Assembly: GCA_964419335.1 (NCBI GenBank)
Contig: CAYQOX010000005.1
Location: 1-64,000, forward strand
DNA from: CAYQOX01 sp964419335
GTDB lineage: Bacteria; Hinthialibacterota; Hinthialibacteria; Hinthialibacterales; Hinthialibacteraceae
Direction of reading: 5' to 3'
DNA length: 64,000 nucleotides
Shown one piece after another: positions 44,192 to 53,650 of this stretch (positions within the stretch are counted from its first letter, which is position 1; every line of letters starts with the position of its first letter). The position numbers and the translations under genes are program-made. The notes under the pieces were generated by a model that saw only the letters and a list, made by a program, of their open reading frames with translations, was not told the origin of the DNA and did not search any database.

Positions 44192-45982
44192 ATGAATCGG
44201 CTCAGAGTCCTTTCCATTTTTGTTCTATGCATCCTTTTCCCACTCGTCACTTTTGCTCAACTAGGAGATCAAAGCGACTTATTTTCGTGGGAAGTTTCTC
44301 TTCAAAAAGAGGAAGTACAACAAGGAGCCGTAGTGGATGTTGTCTTAGATCTGGAAATCGCTCCCGACCATTACACCTATAAAGACCGTACGGAATTCTC
44401 CATCGAAGCCCCCGAAGGTATCAAAGCCCAAGAGGCCGAATTTCCCGAAGCCCTAATAAAATATGATCCTTTTGAAGAAAAGGACATGGCGATTTATACC
44501 GATCAGGTTCGCTATACGATTCCTCTTGTGATCGACGCCGATGCCCCTCTTGGCGAACAAGAAATCACGGTCTCGGCCCGCTATCAAGGGTGCTCCCAGG
44601 AAGCATGTTTCTTCCCTAAAACAATTCCCTCCACCTTAACGCTTGAAGTCATCGAAGGTACAGGGAAACCGGCCTCAGCAATCTCTGCAGAAAATCAAAG
44701 CGGCGAGACTGAGGCAGCCTCTGCCGGAACCACACAAACCGGCAATGAATCCTTCGACCGACTGCTTACAGGAGGTTCCTTCTTTCTATATTTTGGTCTA
44801 TTTATTGCAGGATTCCTCACCAGTTTAACTCCCTGTGTTTTTCCCCTTATTCCTATTACCGTGAGTATTTTTGGCGCCCGGCAAGCCCCAAATAAATTGA
44901 TCGCATTTTCCTTAGCGTTTACCTACGTGATGGGTATCGCGGTGATGTATTCATCTCTCGGGTTTTTGGCGGCGAGCACCGATCTCGTCTTCGGCCAATT
45001 TATGAGCAATATATGGGTCGTCGGATTCATCTCACTGGTGTTTATTGCTTTAGGATTCGCCATGCTGGGATCTTTTGAACTCCAATTACCTCCCTCTCTG
45101 CAAGCCCGATTAAGTCAAGTTGGAGGACAAGGATATGGCAGTGCATTTATTATGGGGCTTCTTGCTGGAGTCATTGCCGCCCCTTGCACTGGCCCCATCC
45201 TATTTGGACTCCTCACCTTTATCGCCAAAGAAGCGACTCCTATTGAAGGTATTTCTATGCTTTTTATCTATTCCCTAGGACTGGGAACCCTGTTTTTAGT
45301 GTTAGGAACCTTTTCCGGTCTGATCACCAAAATTCCCCGTTCCGGCAACTGGATGGAAGGTGTAAAAAGCATTTTCGCCATTCTCCTTTTTGCCTTTGCT
45401 TTATATTATTTGAAAGATGTGTTTCCCTTCCTCCGAGAGCCGTTGTCTTTTTCGGTAACAACCTATGTGATCGCGACGGTCATGCTGATCACCGGGATTA
45501 TTCTCGGTGGGATTCATCTTTCTTTCCATTCGCATAAATTCAGCATAAAAATCCGCAAAGCCTTGGGTGTGATACTTTGCGTTTTTGCCATCTACATAGG
45601 TTATGGGAGCCAATACGCCGTTCAAGCCAGTGAAGAACTCAACTGGAAACATGACATCGAAGAGGGACTCCAAATTGCAGAAGAAGAAAATCGACCGGTG
45701 ATGATTGATTTTTACGCAGACTGGTGCACCGCTTGTAAACAACTGGACGCCTTCACGTATTCGAACCAAAAGGTCCATGAGGCTTTGAAGAATTATGTCA
45801 ATATCAAAATCGATTTAACCAAAGAAACCGAGGAAAATGAAGAAATCAAAGAGCGTTTTTCCATCGCAGGTTTGCCTTTGGTCGTTTTTATCAATTCCGA
45901 AGGTAAACGTTTGCCCGATAAACGAATCACTGGCTTCATGGGACCCGAGGAATTTCTTGCGCATATTAGGGATATCGAATGA
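44192..45982 (+). CDS. dsbD: thiol:disulfide interchange protein DsbD
   Basis: From the ATG at 44192 the protein is 596 residues. The signal peptide is followed by a periplasmic alpha domain with Cys134 and Cys139 (CSQEAC), then eight membrane helices with Cys215 (TPCVFP) and Cys332 (APCTGP), and a C-terminal thioredoxin domain with Cys512 and Cys515 (WCTAC). All three redox pairs of full-length DsbD are present, so it can carry electrons from cytosolic thioredoxin to periplasmic partners, including apocytochrome c. An ATG at 44144 is in frame, but GGAGG eight bases before 44192 and the signal peptide decide the start. ResB and CcsA follow at 47.4 kb. Confidence 0.95.
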   Translation: MNRLRVLSIFVLCILFPLVTFAQLGDQSDLFSWEVSLQKEEVQQGAVVDVVLDLEIAPDHYTYKDRTEFSIEAPEGIKAQEAEFPEALIKYDPFEEKDMAIYTDQVRYTIPLVIDADAPLGEQEITVSARYQGCSQEACFFPKTIPSTLTLEVIEGTGKPASAISAENQSGETEAASAGTTQTGNESFDRLLTGGSFFLYFGLFIAGFLTSLTPCVFPLIPITVSIFGARQAPNKLIAFSLAFTYVMGIAVMYSSLGFLAASTDLVFGQFMSNIWVVGFISLVFIALGFAMLGSFELQLPPSLQARLSQVGGQGYGSAFIMGLLAGVIAAPCTGPILFGLLTFIAKEATPIEGISMLFIYSLGLGTLFLVLGTFSGLITKIPRSGNWMEGVKSIFAILLFAFALYYLKDVFPFLREPLSFSVTTYVIATVMLITGIILGGIHLSFHSHKFSIKIRKALGVILCVFAIYIGYGSQYAVQASEELNWKHDIEEGLQIAEEENRPVMIDFYADWCTACKQLDAFTYSNQKVHEALKNYVNIKIDLTKETEENEEIKERFSIAGLPLVVFINSEGKRLPDKRITGFMGPEEFLAHIRDIE

Positions 45983-45989
45983 CCCGATT

Positions 45990-47117
45990 TTACAATCCTA
46001 GCAGATGTAAGAGCGATTTTACCCGCTTTTCATAAACATGGTCGCGCTGCACTCGATGCCATGCGTTATGAACAATAGACTGCCGCTCTGACTCATGTTC
46101 AAGATAGTAATCCACTTTGCGGCGCAAGTTGTCATGATCGCTCCAATAGATGGCTTCTTGTCCAGGCTGAAAATATTTTCCCGCCGCGGGAACCCAATCG
46201 GAGAGCAAAAAGCCCCCTGCGATAGGTGCGTTAAAATCACGTTGGTTTAAACTACCACGACACTGAATGCTATGGATATTGAGATTTATTTTGGATGAAG
46301 CAAATACATGAGGCAGTTCTGTAACGGGATCGATAGGACCTTGATAAGCTGCTCGAAGAGAATGGTTTTCCAACACCCGCTCCCACTCTTCGTTCCCGTA
46401 GATACGTACATTATAATCACGCAAGGCTTCCAGAGTGCGTAAGCGATAAAGATTATTGGCTTCCCAATAAAGAAAATGAGCCACTTGAGGATTGATATGA
46501 ATACAGCGGCCAGGTTCCATTGGATACTCCATCGTGAGTTCGGCAAAAGTTTTTTCACGATGGTGTAGTTTTTTTTCTACTAACAGCGCGACATACTTTC
46601 GCATCTCTGGTGAGAGCTGGCGGCTTTTTTCCCGTTGATCCATCATTCCACCTACGAACGATAAATCACAGGCCAAGCGTGAATGGTATTCTCCTTGTCG
46701 CTCCATATCCGCCGCCAAAGGGAAAAGACCATAAGCCCCAGGTTGATAGGCCTTCAAGGTATCCACGTAGGCTTCATCAAAAGAAAATACATATTCCATA
46801 GGCTCGAACGGCTGATTGAGAAAAAAAGTTGGATCATCCAAAAACCAAATGAACTTTTTTTGAGTTAAGGGACGCCATTGGGTTGGCAATTCGATATAAT
46901 CATAAAATTGACAAGCTGTTTGGTTGATTAACAACAACCAATCCGTCTTCTGTTCAAGGAGATTTTCCCGCAAACTGGATTTTGCCGAAGCGTCTAGAAG
47001 CGGGACCCGGTGGAAATAAACTTTCCACCCAAGAGAATGAAAGACGTCAAGTATCTTACGCTTGAATAGACCGTATCCACGATCGGATACATCGGCATAG
47101 GTCCAAATGGAAGGCAC
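45990..47117 (-). CDS. CgeB-like glycosyltransferase (GT1/DUF3880 type)
   Basis: A 375-residue cytosolic protein with a GTG start, AAAGG eight bases upstream. The N-terminal half has WFLDDPTFF (91-99), and the C-terminal half has INLNIHSIQCRGSLNQRDFN (277-296) and AGGFLLSD, which mark the CgeB/spore-maturation glycosyltransferase group. These enzymes are often found in glycosylation islands for flagellin or surface structures. A longer paralogue at 53647-55512 shares the same signatures. It lies opposite to and between dsbD and resB, interrupting the cytochrome c set. Donor and acceptor are unknown. Confidence 0.82.
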   Translation of the reverse strand: MPSIWTYADVSDRGYGLFKRKILDVFHSLGWKVYFHRVPLLDASAKSSLRENLLEQKTDWLLLINQTACQFYDYIELPTQWRPLTQKKFIWFLDDPTFFLNQPFEPMEYVFSFDEAYVDTLKAYQPGAYGLFPLAADMERQGEYHSRLACDLSFVGGMMDQREKSRQLSPEMRKYVALLVEKKLHHREKTFAELTMEYPMEPGRCIHINPQVAHFLYWEANNLYRLRTLEALRDYNVRIYGNEEWERVLENHSLRAAYQGPIDPVTELPHVFASSKINLNIHSIQCRGSLNQRDFNAPIAGGFLLSDWVPAAGKYFQPGQEAIYWSDHDNLRRKVDYYLEHESERQSIVHNAWHRVQRDHVYEKRVKSLLHLLGL

Positions 47118-47375
47118 GATATAGGGCCTTTCTACTTATTGGGCTAATCAAATATCGACTTTTTTATCGATCTGTAGTTATCACCAACGATGAGAACGAA
47201 CACATAAAAAATGTATCATGAAGAATAGAAGGAAAAAAGGAATCTTTTTTCGCTATATAGCAGAAAAACGAAAAAAACGTGAAAATAACGGCTTGGGTTC
47301 TCTTCGGGTGATGGCTATACTTATTAAATATTATCAAATTGGTTTTGATACCAAAGCAAATCCAAAAACAATCCT

Positions 47376-49205
47376 ATGAGGTCAAAAAAGTCTATCGTGA
47401 ATTCCATTTTAAAAAAAGTATTTCATTTTCTCGCCTCAATCAAACTGGCTGTCATTCTTTTGATCTTTTTTGCAATTCTTTTAAGTTGGGCGACCTTCTT
47501 TGAATCAGAACATGGAACCGATGCAGTTCAACAGTATGTATATAAAACGCTTTGGTTTGATTTATTCCTCTATCTTCTTGGCATTAATGTCACCCTTTCA
47601 GCGCTTAGCCGTTTTCCATGGAAAAAACACCACGTAGGATTTTTAATTACCCACCTGGGTATTCTCATTATTCTCATCGGAGCGTTAATCACCCGTCAAT
47701 TCGGGATTGAAGGACAAATCATGCTTCAAGAAGGAGAAGAAACCGACGAAATCCTCTTGGATCAGACCGTGCTAACTGTTTCGGTTCCACGATTAAACGT
47801 CCGAGAAAACTTTAATCCATGGTTTATCAATAAATCGATCCCCAAAGGACAAGAAATCCTCTATCGAATTGGGGATACAGGAATGAAACTCTATGTCACG
47901 GATTATTATGAAAATCCACAACAGCGGATGCGGGTAACCAACGATGGGGATCCCGGACATCCTGCGATTCAGTTTTCTATTCTGCAACCGGGTCAACAAC
48001 GTCCCAATTTGCAGGAATGGCTTCTGGCTGGTCATGAGCAGCACGAAGTGCTTGAGCTACGGGGTGCGAAAATATTTTTCCATGAGATCCAAAATCAGGA
48101 TCAATTGGATCAAGTTCTCGCCGAACCGGTTGAAGAAGAAGCCGCTCCTACGGGTGAACTGGTCTTTCTCGACGAAGAGGAAAATGAAATCCAAACTCTC
48201 GACGTAGAAGAGTTGATGCAAACCCCTGTGACTTTTACTCACGATGAAAAAGAATACACCGTTCAAGCAGACACATTCTACTCCCACGCAACCATTCGCG
48301 AAGGACAATTAATCGATGATAAAGAAGGCAATGTGCTTAATCCTGCCCTTCGTTTTTCACTCGAAGGTCCAGAAAAAACCGAAAATCATCTTTCCTTTGC
48401 TTTCTTTCCCGATTTAGAATCCATGCATGGAGGGCAAGAACAGAATATGAGCGGTCTCAACGCTCGTTTCGATTACCCATCAAATATCAATATGCTCCAA
48501 CCAGAGAATCAGATTGATCTTGCCGTGGATCAAGACCGAACCCTATACTATCGGGCAATGAATAAAGATGGAAAATACGCCACCGGGACCATTCAGGTAG
48601 GACAGAACTTTAATACCACTTGGGGTTCGTTTGTTATGCGTATCGATAATTTCTATGAGAATGGACGTTTGAGCCATGATATCATTGATGCCGGGAAGAA
48701 CGCCGAAGGCCAGCAAAATAACCCCATTATCCAAGTACGATTGGAATATAATGGCAAAAGCGTGCGACGCAATGTTTCCTTCAATAATCCCACCACCCTG
48801 GCGGTCGGCGGAGAAGCCTGCGTCATTAATTTCGGTCGTGAACGTTATCCCTTAGGATTTAATTTAGAATTAATCGACTTTCGTGCGCCACGCTACCCCG
48901 GTACGAACCGCCCTGCAAAATTCGAGAGTTTAGTAAAGCTGAAAGATCCAGAACAAAATCTCGAAGAAGAAACGCTGATCTACATGAATAACCCCTTAGG
49001 GCATAATAACTTCCTTGTTTATCAATCCAGTTATATCGAGGGAGATGAAAACCGACCCGATATTTCGATCTTCAGTGTCGCTCGTGCTCCAGGCACTCCG
49101 ATCATTTATTTCGGCTCCATTGTTATGATTCTCGGGATGATTATCATTTTCGCTTCTTCCCGCTATGGACGAAGAAGAACCATACCTTTTCAAAACGAAT
49201 CTTAA
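47376..49205 (+). CDS. resB: cytochrome c biogenesis protein ResB (Ccs1)
   Basis: A 609-residue membrane protein. Helices lie at about 23-41, 58-76 and 87-106, with a final helix near 585-603 and a large periplasmic domain between. His93 in the third helix (FLITHLGIL) fits the haem-handling His of Ccs1/ResB. With CcsA it forms the System II haem lyase that attaches haem to CxxCH motifs outside the inner membrane. The next gene begins 16 bases on. An Ala/Glu-rich stretch (about 245-270) interrupts the periplasmic domain. No clear Shine-Dalgarno precedes the ATG. Confidence 0.92.
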   Translation: MRSKKSIVNSILKKVFHFLASIKLAVILLIFFAILLSWATFFESEHGTDAVQQYVYKTLWFDLFLYLLGINVTLSALSRFPWKKHHVGFLITHLGILIILIGALITRQFGIEGQIMLQEGEETDEILLDQTVLTVSVPRLNVRENFNPWFINKSIPKGQEILYRIGDTGMKLYVTDYYENPQQRMRVTNDGDPGHPAIQFSILQPGQQRPNLQEWLLAGHEQHEVLELRGAKIFFHEIQNQDQLDQVLAEPVEEEAAPTGELVFLDEEENEIQTLDVEELMQTPVTFTHDEKEYTVQADTFYSHATIREGQLIDDKEGNVLNPALRFSLEGPEKTENHLSFAFFPDLESMHGGQEQNMSGLNARFDYPSNINMLQPENQIDLAVDQDRTLYYRAMNKDGKYATGTIQVGQNFNTTWGSFVMRIDNFYENGRLSHDIIDAGKNAEGQQNNPIIQVRLEYNGKSVRRNVSFNNPTTLAVGGEACVINFGRERYPLGFNLELIDFRAPRYPGTNRPAKFESLVKLKDPEQNLEEETLIYMNNPLGHNNFLVYQSSYIEGDENRPDISIFSVARAPGTPIIYFGSIVMILGMIIIFASSRYGRRRTIPFQNES

Positions 49206-49221
49206 AAAGAGGTGAGATATT

Positions 49222-50901
49222 GTGAATCGCTTCCTTATTTGTTTTTTATTGCTTAGTCTATTCATTAGCATTGCACCAGCGGTCGAACCGGTTACCGACT
49301 TGGATTATGAGGCAATCCGTGATTTACCGGTTTTGGATGGTGGCCGAGTAAAACCAATCGATACCCTCGCGGGTGAAACTATAAAAGCCCTTACCGGGCG
49401 ATGGAGTTATGAAGACTATGACCATGTAGCCCTTTTCTTTTCCATTCTGGCGTTTCCCCAAGAGTGGATGGAAGAAGATATTATTCTTATTCATTATCAT
49501 CCCTTAAAAGAAACCCTAGGATTTTCTCAAAACCAAAAATATTTCTCCTACTCCGAAATCACCAATAATCAACGTTTTAAGCAACTCGCACAAAACGTGT
49601 GGGAAAAAAGTTCTGCCGATCAAGATTTAAACCGTTTGGAACGGGCAATGGCGGATTTAATGCACAAAGTGAATCTATTCCAGGAGGTAATTGGTGGTAA
49701 CAAGTTAGCCATTGTTCCTCCCCCACCGGGATCACCTGAAGAGGAGGCTTGGACAACAGTCAGTGACACCAAAGGGTACTCCTCTGAAGATTTCTCATCC
49801 ATCCAACATGCTTACCATCAATTAGTTTCTTCTGTGCAAAATAGAGATAACAATTCTTTCATCCAAACGGCAGGAACTCTTCAAACCCAACTTCGCAAAC
49901 TCAGTCCCGAGATTTATCCTTCTCAAACAAGAATTAATCAAGAAATTTACTATAACCAATCCAGACCCTTTATGATTTCTTGGATCTTTTACCTGATTGC
50001 TTTCTTCTTACTTTTGGTTTCCTATTTTTACACCAACAAATATATTTACTGGTCAGGAATTGGTTTATTCATTATCGGCTTTCTATATCACACCCTCGGA
50101 CTCTTATTACGAGCGTTAATCTCAGGCCGTCCTCCGGTTTCCAATATGTATGAGACGGTCGTTTTTGTTGGCTGGGGAATCATCTTTTTCTCTCTGATCT
50201 TCGAAATGATTTATCGACGTCGTTGGTTTGTCACCTGCGCTTCCCTTCTGGGAGTCGGTATGTTAATCCTCGCCGATATCCTACCGTTTGAATCCAATAT
50301 CGAACCCTTGGTTCCTGTTTTACGCAGCAATTACTGGCTCATTATCCACGTGCTAACCATCACCATTAGTTATAGCGCTTTCGCCCTGGCAATGGGTTTA
50401 GCGCATGTAATATTAGCGATTTATTTCTACTTTCCTGGAAAGTCACAACTCCTTCGTGAATTGAGTCTGTTCATCTACCGAGTGATTCAAGTTGGCGTCG
50501 TATTACTCGCTGCGGGAACGATCCTTGGCGGTGTTTGGGCTGCGGAGTCCTGGGGGCGTTTTTGGGGCTGGGATCCGAAAGAAACCTGGTCGCTTATTTC
50601 TCTGCTCGGGTATATGGCGGTGCTGCATGCGCGCTATTCCGGTTGGCTGCGTGATTTCGGTACGGCCATTTGCTCCATCATTGGTTTCTGGCTCATTCTT
50701 ATGACATGGTACGGAGTCAATTTCGTGCTTTCTACCGGATTACATAGTTACGGATTTGGTTCTGGAGGCGGGATGTATATCATCGCTTATTTGGTGGCAG
50801 AAATTCTCTTCCTCAGCGTGGTCGCCTGGAAATACAAAACTTCCTCTTCTTCCGATTTACCTGCTGAACCTTCGGAGACCTCGATTCCAGTCGTTGAATA
50901 A
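49222..50901 (+). CDS. ccsA: cytochrome c biogenesis protein CcsA (ResC) with an N-terminal periplasmic extension
   Basis: The 559-residue protein starts at a GTG with AGAGGTGA upstream. Residues 1-20 are a signal-like helix; 21-250 are a soluble extension not found in minimal CcsA; 250-545 contain the membrane domain. The haem-binding WWD segment (WGRFWGWDPKETW) is at about 444-456, and histidines at 290, 376, 469 and 508 (GLHSYGFG) match expected haem-ligand positions. It works with ResB as the System II synthase. A bidirectional terminator follows. The operon implies c-type cytochromes, but none was seen in the window. Confidence 0.94.
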   Translation: MNRFLICFLLLSLFISIAPAVEPVTDLDYEAIRDLPVLDGGRVKPIDTLAGETIKALTGRWSYEDYDHVALFFSILAFPQEWMEEDIILIHYHPLKETLGFSQNQKYFSYSEITNNQRFKQLAQNVWEKSSADQDLNRLERAMADLMHKVNLFQEVIGGNKLAIVPPPPGSPEEEAWTTVSDTKGYSSEDFSSIQHAYHQLVSSVQNRDNNSFIQTAGTLQTQLRKLSPEIYPSQTRINQEIYYNQSRPFMISWIFYLIAFFLLLVSYFYTNKYIYWSGIGLFIIGFLYHTLGLLLRALISGRPPVSNMYETVVFVGWGIIFFSLIFEMIYRRRWFVTCASLLGVGMLILADILPFESNIEPLVPVLRSNYWLIIHVLTITISYSAFALAMGLAHVILAIYFYFPGKSQLLRELSLFIYRVIQVGVVLLAAGTILGGVWAAESWGRFWGWDPKETWSLISLLGYMAVLHARYSGWLRDFGTAICSIIGFWLILMTWYGVNFVLSTGLHSYGFGSGGGMYIIAYLVAEILFLSVVAWKYKTSSSSDLPAEPSETSIPVVE

Positions 50902-50930
50902 CAAATTTAATACCCCTCTTCCATTAAACG

Positions 50931-50961
50931 AAAAGCCGCGTTCAATTGAACGCGGCTTTTT
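50931..50961 (+). terminator. bidirectional terminator after ccsA
   Basis: AAAAGCCGCGTTC (50931-50943) and GAACGCGGCTTTT (50948-50960) form a perfect 13-base stem with a four-base AATT loop. T runs on both strands let it stop both ccsA and the convergent gene at 50991. Confidence 0.92.
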
Positions 50962-50990
50962 AAATTATCATTAATTATATGCTGGATGAT

Positions 50991-51719
50991 TTAACGGTAG
51001 GAATATTGGCCTTCGTCCGCCTTCCGTTTTTTCGGATTCCGTGAAGTATCCACTTTTCCATATGGAACATCCAGATAGGCGGAAGCGATAAACACATCGT
51101 CCTTGGAAAATCCCAAGGCTTCATATGAGGTACGCAATATTTCAAGCGTTTCATCTACTGTACGGCGATTAGGGAAAATTTCTTCATGCTGCAAGCATTG
51201 ATCAATTAAATACTGCTTATTCAGCACATATCCTTGGGTTACGAAAACCTCCGAGACACCCAATAAACGATTTCGTGTGACAGCATCCTCTTCACACATA
51301 ACAGCTTCATGCAGGGGACGCAGAATACGCAAACGTCCATCCTTGGAACTGGGATCGCTCTTACGAGCGATATCCGCATCGGTCGCATCCCGCGCTTGTT
51401 GCATCAAATACTGCAAATCTTTTTCCGTCAATGCTTGACGTCTGCGAGCAGTACGTTCTAAGGCCATCTCTGTAGCCCGTCGCAAGAGGATTGGGCTAAT
51501 CCGTTGCCCATGGGTCCGTTTATACAACGACCGATACCCCTTGGTTACCGCTCTCATGTACTCCACCGCTTCGTTCAAAGTCAATCCTGGTTGCCTTTGA
51601 ACAAAACGTCTCGAGGCTTCGGGTGACATCCCCCATTCTCGTACGAGATGATTTTCAATCGCTTCACGATAATCTTTTGAATTGACGTCTTTTTTTCCCT
51701 CAGATGAATCAAGCGCCAT
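50991..51719 (-). CDS. unknown helical protein
   Basis: A 242-residue, mostly helical, charged cytosolic protein with no signal peptide or membrane segment. The middle is Arg-rich (LLRRATEMALERTARRRQ, about 79-96) and the C-terminus is basic (NPKKRKADEG). I recognise no domain. AAAGGA lies eight bases before the ATG. It shares its terminator with ccsA and may be transcribed with the small gene upstream (51906-52298). Confidence 0.65.
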   Translation of the reverse strand: MALDSSEGKKDVNSKDYREAIENHLVREWGMSPEASRRFVQRQPGLTLNEAVEYMRAVTKGYRSLYKRTHGQRISPILLRRATEMALERTARRRQALTEKDLQYLMQQARDATDADIARKSDPSSKDGRLRILRPLHEAVMCEEDAVTRNRLLGVSEVFVTQGYVLNKQYLIDQCLQHEEIFPNRRTVDETLEILRTSYEALGFSKDDVFIASAYLDVPYGKVDTSRNPKKRKADEGQYSYR

Positions 51720-51905
51720 GTTGAATTTCCTTTCGTTATCCCGAAGTAAAACAGAAATTTACCTCGGATACCGAAAGAACCTCCTTTCTAATTCCGATTG
51801 ACTTCTATAGAATAGAAATCGTTGATTTCTTCTTTTATAGGAAAAGGTAAACGTATCGTATCCCATAAACGAAGAACCGGCTAAACAATTAAAAAATTTC
51901 CATAC

Positions 51906-52298
51906 TTAGGTGGGTTTCTTCGTTTTATATTCTCCCTCAAAGGTGAAATATCCTTCTAAATTATGACGCTCCAAGTCTATCCTGCTCTCGTTTTGTAGAA
52001 GATATTCCGCCACCAAGGCGATGGATCGTTTCACTCCACGCGTTTTTACAGGGTCCGTCTCTGAATCCAAACGCACGGATATTTTCCTATTCGATTTTGA
52101 TAATTTAATATAAAAGGTCTGTGAATGACCCTCTTCAACCACAACAACCGCTAAGAGGGCATATAAACCTTTTTTTTCTAAATAGAATTCACGGACTTTA
52201 ATTCGCCAAGATTCGGTTATTTCTTCAAAGGCTTGAAATTTTTTTAAGCTTTCTTCTAGCGAATATCCTTCTTTCTCTTTTAAAATAGCGTGAGGCAA
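51906..52298 (-). CDS. small unknown protein with a TTG start
   Basis: A 130-residue protein. The TTG at 52296-52298 has GGAGAGG nine bases upstream, which supports it. Residues about 25-115 form an alpha/beta pattern (YALLAVVVVEE, TFYIKLSKSNRKISVRL, IALVAEYLL). No catalytic motif or known family is recognised. It lies on the same strand as the 242-residue unknown protein with a 186-base gap. Confidence 0.6.
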   Translation of the reverse strand: MPHAILKEKEGYSLEESLKKFQAFEEITESWRIKVREFYLEKKGLYALLAVVVVEEGHSQTFYIKLSKSNRKISVRLDSETDPVKTRGVKRSIALVAEYLLQNESRIDLERHNLEGYFTFEGEYKTKKPT

Positions 52299-52849
52299 GT
52301 ACGCTAACCTCTCCGAGTGTATTCAGATTAAAGGGTAAGCAAAAAAATAATTTTTATCATAACAATAGCAGGGCTACTTATCGATCCATCATCTCGTGCC
52401 CTGCTATTTTTGTTCTGGTTGTCTTAGAAGCTCGAAGTTCAGTTAAAGCCATAAGAAACTATCTAACCATATTCAAAATAAAATAATATTCAATAAGGAT
52501 AGTGTAACCATCTCTCCATAATCGTCAAGAGGAAATTTTCAAAATTTAACACTGATTTTCTTTATCAAATTACACTTAACTTTAAATAATCGATCATAAA
52601 TTTAATTATAAAAGCAAGTTAATTAATATTTCAATTTCACTAAATTCTCCAATCTGTGACAAGCACTATTTCCTTACACTATTTTTTGAACATCAAAAAA
52701 GGTGGATTGGCTCCAATTGTATATACAATAAATCCATTTTTCTTATTAAAAACATCCAAGAGATACCCCATTTTTTGCTCCAATGAATGTATAATTTAAA
52801 TCAGATTGATTCATTAAGAAAATAGGATCTCAGAAAGGTATCTGTATTT
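52299..52849. other. 551-base divergent AT-rich region
   Basis: No protein gene or tRNA is seen between the small minus-strand gene and the plus-strand radical SAM gene. The only structured element is a plus-strand hairpin with a T run at 52365-52411 (listed separately). The rest, especially 52480-52760, is AT-rich with no recognisable signal. Confidence 0.5.
52365..52411 (+). terminator. terminator-like hairpin with no upstream gene
   Basis: ATAGCAGGGC (52365-52374) pairs perfectly with GCCCTGCTAT (52398-52407), followed by T residues to 52410. No plus-strand gene precedes it: the nearest upstream gene is on the minus strand. It may end a small RNA starting near 52300 or be a relic of a lost gene. 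Confidence 0.55.
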
Positions 52850-53650
52850 TTGACTCTCGAAACCAATACTTCCGTTTCAACCGTTTATGGACCGGTCTAC
52901 TCCTGGCGGGTTGGAATGTCTCTGGGAATTGATCTCATTTGTCAAACTTCAGTCTGCTCTTATAACTGCATTTATTGCCAATTAGGTCAAATCCAGCAGA
53001 TCACCAACGAACGCCGCCATTTTGTCCCTACCTCTAAAGTTATAGAAGATTTTCTCAAATCCGAGTGGAAGAAATCCGACATCCTCACTTACAGTGGTAG
53101 TGGAGAACCCACCTTAGCGCTCAATCTGGGCGAAGTGGTGCGTGAACTTCAACAAATTACTAATATTCCCCAGCTTGTACTTACCAACGGGACCTTGCTG
53201 CACGATCCCCATCTCATTGAAGAACTACAACCCATGGATAAAGTCTTTGTCAAACTCGACGCGGCGGATGAATCTATGTTCCAACGTATCAATCGTCCTG
53301 TTTCTGGAATCACCCTCCAAACAATTCTCGAAAACATCAAAAATTTCCGCCCTCATTATCCAGGATATTTGGGTATACAAACGATGTTTCTCCCATCCAA
53401 TCGCAGGGAGTTGGATGGCATAATCAATCATCTTATAGATATCCAACCGGACGAGGTACAACTCAACACCCCAAAACGTCCCTATCCAAGATATTGGCAT
53501 ATTTCATCCCGCGGCGGGCATACCGAAGAATTACGCCCATATGATTCAACTCCACTTCGGACCATCACTCCTAAAGAAGCACAAGAAATGACCAAGCGTC
53601 TGCGCGAGGAAACCGGTTTAAATATTGTCTCGGTATACAAAGAAGATTAA
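52850..53650 (+). CDS. radical SAM protein of the wyosine-synthase-like (COG0731) type
   Basis: The 266-residue protein starts at a TTG; AAAGG lies 12 bases upstream. VYGPVYSWR and MSLGIDLIC near the N-terminus, then the cluster motif CSYNCIYC (Cys36, Cys40, Cys43), match bacterial COG0731 radical SAM proteins related to archaeal TYW1. GSGEPTLA is the SAM-binding GGE-type motif. The bacterial members have no clear assigned reaction to my knowledge, though tRNA or protein modification is possible. Its last four bases overlap the convergent gene's 3' end. Confidence 0.85.
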   Translation: MTLETNTSVSTVYGPVYSWRVGMSLGIDLICQTSVCSYNCIYCQLGQIQQITNERRHFVPTSKVIEDFLKSEWKKSDILTYSGSGEPTLALNLGEVVRELQQITNIPQLVLTNGTLLHDPHLIEELQPMDKVFVKLDAADESMFQRINRPVSGITLQTILENIKNFRPHYPGYLGIQTMFLPSNRRELDGIINHLIDIQPDEVQLNTPKRPYPRYWHISSRGGHTEELRPYDSTPLRTITPKEAQEMTKRLREETGLNIVSVYKED

